A DNA stretch of 21,595 nt from Chara braunii (Eukaryota > Streptophyta > Charophyceae > Charales > Characeae): assembly GCA_003427395.1 (NCBI GenBank), contig BFEA01000727.1, positions 537,936 through 559,530 of the forward strand, read 5' to 3'. Shown in pieces: positions 18,389 through 21,595 of the stretch (its first letter is position 1; each line of letters starts with the position of its first letter). A model generated the notes under the pieces. It was not told the origin of the DNA and did not search any database. It saw only the letters and a list, made by a program, of their open reading frames with translations. Both the position numbers and the translations under genes were made by a program.

Positions 18389-18465
18389 GGCTGAATGGTA
18401 CGCACATCTAAGTATTTAGTAAACAGACCATGAACTCGAATGCCGATGGGACGAGGAGGAAAATA
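18389..18465 (+). repeat. tRNA-like sequence (SINE head, copy 2)
   Basis: It has an A-box-like TGGCTGAATGGTACGC and a B-box-like GAACTCGAATGCCGATG, and aligns with 12511-12578 including the shared ACAGACC. No cloverleaf acceptor pairing is seen. Confidence 0.45.
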
Positions 18466-18539
18466 CTAGGAATGTTAGAGAAGATACCCCCTCCATGTGT
18501 GGTTCGTTCGCCAATCAAAAACTGTGAAAGCAGATCAAA

Positions 18540-18830
18540 CCTCCACGTCATGGTCACGATGCGGACGTCCCGAGCCCAGTCCAGACCATCCGTGTCTGGA
18601 TATCCAAGCGGACGTCCGGTGCGGTAGGGCCGGAATTTTTTTAAAATATATATTATTGGTTGTTTTTGTTTTTGGTTGTTCAAGGCCCACCCCCCAAAAA
18701 AAATTGTTTTGGGATTGTTTACCTATTTTCTGGCCCTTTCAGAAAGCCAAAGAGGGCCAGGCTTTCTGATTTAGAGAGAGAGACAGACAGAGACAGACAC
18801 GTAGACACAGACAAACAGAGACACAGACAA

Positions 18831-18898
<68 letters not shown>

Positions 18899-19060
18899 GC
18901 ACAGGCTGGATACTGCCTTGAGGTAGGTATGGCCTAATTCACCTCCTGCCTGTAAACTTTCTGTAACCTGTTTGTTTTTTCTTTTCTTTTTCCCGGATTT
19001 TTTTGGACGTCCGACTGGCTGGACATCCCACTGTGTCAGGGTCCGGGTCCCCCCAACCAT
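18540..19060. repeat. Weak inverted GGACGTCC blocks around a GA tract
   Basis: GGATATCCAAGCGGACGTCC (about 18597) and GGACGTCCGACTGGCTGGAC (about 19004) are roughly inverse to each other. They may be ends of a decayed element containing the (GA)n tract at 18775-18896. Confidence 0.3.
18775..18896. repeat. (GA)n and GACACAGAC-rich microsatellite
   Basis: GACAGA/GACACA variants, then about 34 GA units. Confidence 0.95.
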
Positions 19061-19478
19061 GCTCCACGTGCATTAGATCATTAATTAGTAATTACTCATT
19101 ACTCACTATGGATAATGCAAGGAAAATGAGAAATAGCGAGATGGCAGAATCCAGATTATACGATCACATTGAAAGCCAGAAAGTCTCACAGTACCCAGAA
19201 AGCAGCATTGCACCAATGTTACAATAATGGAGAATCGAAACTTTGAAACCGAGTGTCAAAGAGATCTCACTCGCGTCATTCATCACCAACATAAGAGTCC
19301 AGGCCCTTCCCCCTACTTGGCGCTCGGCGCCCAGACTACTCCCCATGCAGCTACCATCTGCCTATGAATTGACAATGCAACTGTTGACGTCAGCAGCCAC
19401 CGAAGTACATGAAGATGTCGCCCAGTACTGACCATCGCCAATACCAGGTATGAGCCCTCACATCCTCATCCTCATCTC
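19061..19478. other. No recognised gene
   Basis: Unique-looking sequence with a TAATTAGTAATTACTC motif at about 19080. Open frames of 60-74 codons on both strands show no domain. Confidence 0.4.

Positions 19479-19534
<56 letters not shown>
19479..19534. repeat. (CT)n microsatellite
   Basis: About 26 CT units. Confidence 0.97.
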
Positions 19535-19539
<5 letters not shown>

Positions 19540-19549
19540 TCTTTCTCCC

Positions 19550-20131
19550 TTGTCTTCCCTCTATACACCCGAAGACCACCACCGCACCTTGCTGATGCCC
19601 AGCCAGCTATGGAAGCTGGGCTATGGCACTGCCCTCAGGAGTGCCCTTCTTCCCACACAACTGCGCGTGCACATCACCTTGCCCCTGCGCTAGCAGCAGC
19701 CCGCGAGTGCTCGCTCCAGCAGTGCTGGCACTTGATTTTCCAGGCAGCGAGCTCTTTCCTATATGGAAAGAGTCCGGCCTGGCCTGCGGCCTGGCTGGGC
19801 TGGGCCTGCCCCTGCGCCCAGAAGCTTCCGGTAGGCCCCAGGTAGCTGGGCCTCTGCCGCTGCTGCTGGGCCTCGTTCAGTTGCGCCTCCCAACTGTCTG
19901 TGTATATATTCCTGTGAATGTGGCCAGAAAAGGCCTAGAAGGCCGAGGAAAGTTTTTGTTGCTCGGGACCTGCGTTCCCTCAACCAACTAACCCAGCACA
20001 ACTGCCTGAACCCCGGATACGAAATTGACAGCATTGGGCGGAATTTGGGCCTCTCGTGATTTGTTAGGCCCGCCTTCACTTTGGGCGGGCACACTTGTAT
20101 AAGGGGCCCCTTAGGCCTGCCGACGAGCCAG
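19550..20131. other. GC-rich sequence with no recognised gene
   Basis: CCTGGCTGGGCTGGGCC-type redundancy near 19780. TATATATTCC (about 19902) and TTGTATAAGG (about 20094) resemble TATA boxes. An LTR-derived or promoter-like origin is possible but unsupported; the 122-codon open frame has no domain. Confidence 0.35.
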
Positions 20132-20270
20132 ATCCTCGCAATAAGATCATCAGCTCCACAAATGAACCATCAGTTCCCCAAGAAAAGCGCCATCGCCAAA
20201 TCCTCGCAATAAGATCATCAGCTCCACAAATGAACCATGAGCTCCCCAAGAAAAGCGCCATCTCCAAAAT
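20132..20270. repeat. 68-bp tandem duplication
   Basis: Units at 20132 and 20200 start ATCCTCGCAATAAGATCATC and differ at about three positions. Confidence 0.92.
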
Positions 20271-20365
20271 CTCAACTCTACTATTAAAAAATTCACACCA
20301 CCACTACATGCATGCCAGCAATTGGCCGTCCCCCCCTTTCGGAGGCCCCCCGCCGTCTACGTATA

Positions 20366-20456
20366 TGTCATGGACGGCATGTGGACGGCATGTGGACGGC
20401 ATGCAAGAGCCTCCAAAATTTTATCCGAAATTTTAGGTCCGAAATTTTAGGAGAGG
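20366..20456. repeat. Short repeats
   Basis: TGGACGGCATG three times (11-bp period), then CCGAAATTTTAGG direct repeats at about 20425-20452. Confidence 0.8.
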
Positions 20457-20587
20457 GTCAATCGGACTCTCAACTTGGCTGGGGTCTTGTACTGGTGCTT
20501 TAACACCCCCCCGCCCCCTTCCCCCCTATCTCCCAGTAATAGGCTAAAAACTGTCAACTCTTCTTCTATAAATATATGCCTCAGTTA

Positions 20588-21043
20588 GAATTCAGAATTA
20601 TGTTATTCTTCTATAATTAGTAATTAGTAATTACCCGAATTCAGAATTATGCTATTCTCTAGGCTACCAGAGTGGCCTGGCCGGAGACCACTTGCCCGGC
20701 CGGGCAATTTGTTTTTACAAAAAATAAAAAATAAAAAATATTTTTATAACTTTTATATTTATTTAAATTTTCGTAACGAATTTCGATGTGACCCGGAGGC
20801 AAAAGTTGTTCACTTTATTTTCTGCGTAACATAGTTTTTTTTCCAGATGTTTATATTTTTTTTCTCCTTTTCTTTTTCTGCTGGGGCCTTCTTTGACCGT
20901 CGCACGGCCGGGCCGTCCGGGCAAACAAGGTGACCCGGGCGGCCCGGCTGGTAGCCTAGGTTATTCTTCTATAATTAGTAATTACCCGAATTCAGCATTA
21001 AGTTATTCTTCTATATAATTAGTAATTAGTAATTACCCCTTCG
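20588..21043. repeat. Tandem array of TAATTAGTAATTACCC units, split by a MITE
   Basis: Units of about 45-57 bp (GAATTCAGAATTATG, TTATTCTTCTATAATTAG, TAATTACCC) at 20588, 20637, 20968 and about 20998. Family B MITE copy 2 interrupts the second unit. Confidence 0.85.
20659..20959 (-). mobile_element. hAT-like MITE, family B, copy 2 (301 bp)
   Basis: Ends CTAGGCTACCAG and CTGGTAGCCTAG, flanked by GCTATTCT (20651-20658) and GTTATTCT (20960-20967), an 8-bp duplication with one change. The interior (CGAATTTCGATGTGACCC, GGCAAAAGTTGTTCA, GCGTAACATAG) is the reverse complement of copy 1. Confidence 0.92.
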
Positions 21044-21290
21044 GGCATTTTTAACTTTGACGTTCCTGCCCGCAATTTAATTGCGGCGCGTTTTGAACCC
21101 AAAAAAATCGTCAGGTCCTACTGGCAGAAACCCGATAAGCCCTGTCGGATTTCAGTTCAAAAATTCCCGAAATTGCGGCCAGGTACATCGAAGTTAAATG
21201 CCCCAAATGAGTAAATGCCTTCATTACAATTCAGAATTTTGACAACATAATCACAGGTGTGAAATTTTGACGCATCCAATCCAATCCAAC
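21044..21290. other. No recognised feature
   Basis: Mixed unique sequence; CGCAATTTAATTGCGGCG (about 21071) is a near-perfect palindrome. Confidence 0.4.
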
Positions 21291-21368
21291 ATAACTTTCT
21301 TGGCTTTTTGGCTAAGTAAGACCAAGTGCAATGCATCTGTTCTGATCAGTTTAATATCTGATCCATGG
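21291..21368 (+). pseudogene. U2 snRNA 5' fragment
   Basis: ATAACTTTCTTGGC, TTTTTGGCTAAG, ACCAAGTG, ATCTGTTCTGATCAGTTTAA and TATCTGAT match U2 positions 1 to about 65. The branch-site recognition stretch (GTAGTA in U2) reads GCAATGCA, and two bases are inserted after GGCTAAG. No Sm site or 3' stem-loops follow. Almost certainly a 3'-truncated pseudogene. Confidence 0.82.
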
Positions 21369-21474
21369 TTTATCAAGGCAAATGGAGAAAGAGAGAAATT
21401 TCCCGCCAAAACATTTCGATCATCGTTGCAAAACGACAAATTCGAATCTATACCATTTATTTTTTTTTGCGCGG

Positions 21475-21595
21475 GAATTCAAAGTACCCCCCAATACTAT
21501 AGCTCACAGATTCGAATTCAAAATACCCCCCGTACTATATAGCTCAAAGATTCGATTCAGAATACCCCCCGTACTATAGCTCAAAGATTCGAATT
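21475..21595. repeat. 39-bp tandem repeat, three copies to window end
   Basis: Units start GAATTCAAA, then TACCCCCC, ACTATAGCTCA and AGATTC, at 21475, 21514 and about 21554. The array probably continues beyond the window. Confidence 0.9.

Noticed and set aside
19623-19991. 122-codon open frame in GC-rich DNA
   Set aside because: No domain, redundant GGCCTGG text, and an overlapping minus-strand frame of similar length.

Overview
This window is eukaryotic nuclear DNA, and almost all of it is transposable elements, simple repeats and introns. I recognise one host gene. It lies on the minus strand and encodes a DHHC-type protein S-acyltransferase (palmitoyltransferase). I could assemble six of its exons (16532-16625, 15030-15124, 12203-12370, 11105-11177, 9148-9200, 726-817). 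Splice signals and codon phases agree at every junction, giving about 190 contiguous residues that cover the DHHC cysteine-rich core and the flanking membrane segments. The first and last exons were not found. The protein most resembles the land-plant PAT15/16/17 type as I remember it, and the U2 fragment near the end starts like a plant U2. A green plant or alga is therefore likely, but the sequence does not prove it. There is no prokaryotic gene organisation, operon or CRISPR.

The introns of this gene (about 1.0, 1.4, 1.9, 2.7 and 8.3 kb) hold most of the mobile DNA. The largest intron (818-9147) contains a decayed L1/Tx1-like LINE in antisense orientation (1741 to about 6640), with an AP-type endonuclease, a reverse transcriptase and a C-terminal CCHC motif. 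Other sequences have landed inside that LINE: a 219-bp hAT-like MITE with an 8-bp target duplication (4318-4536), sitting in a local 77-bp duplication, and a stretch at about 5979-6195 that translates as a group II intron maturase-specific domain, probably organelle-derived. A second hAT-like MITE family has two copies in opposite orientations (6650-6940 and 20659-20959), each with 8-bp target duplications. Other palindromic elements lie at 37-242, 410-483, 11671-12030, 13598-13803, 15416-15518 and 16848-17043.

Three spliceosomal snRNA-related sequences are present. A diverged U6 copy (13366-13453, minus) has an A-rich tail and a 15-bp flanking direct repeat. A nearly consensus U6 copy (15792-15890, plus) runs straight into poly-A instead of a poly-T terminator. 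A U2 5' fragment (21291-21368) has an altered branch-site recognition region. All three look like retrocopies or pseudogenes rather than working genes.

The right part (16.6-21.6 kb) has no recognised coding sequence. It is dominated by a roughly 26-bp minisatellite (17570-18382), GA/CT microsatellites and several short tandem duplications. Two places carry Nextera mate-pair junction adapter sequence (507-544, complete; 10847-10870, partial, next to an N gap at 10756-10846). Contiguity across those points is unproven.
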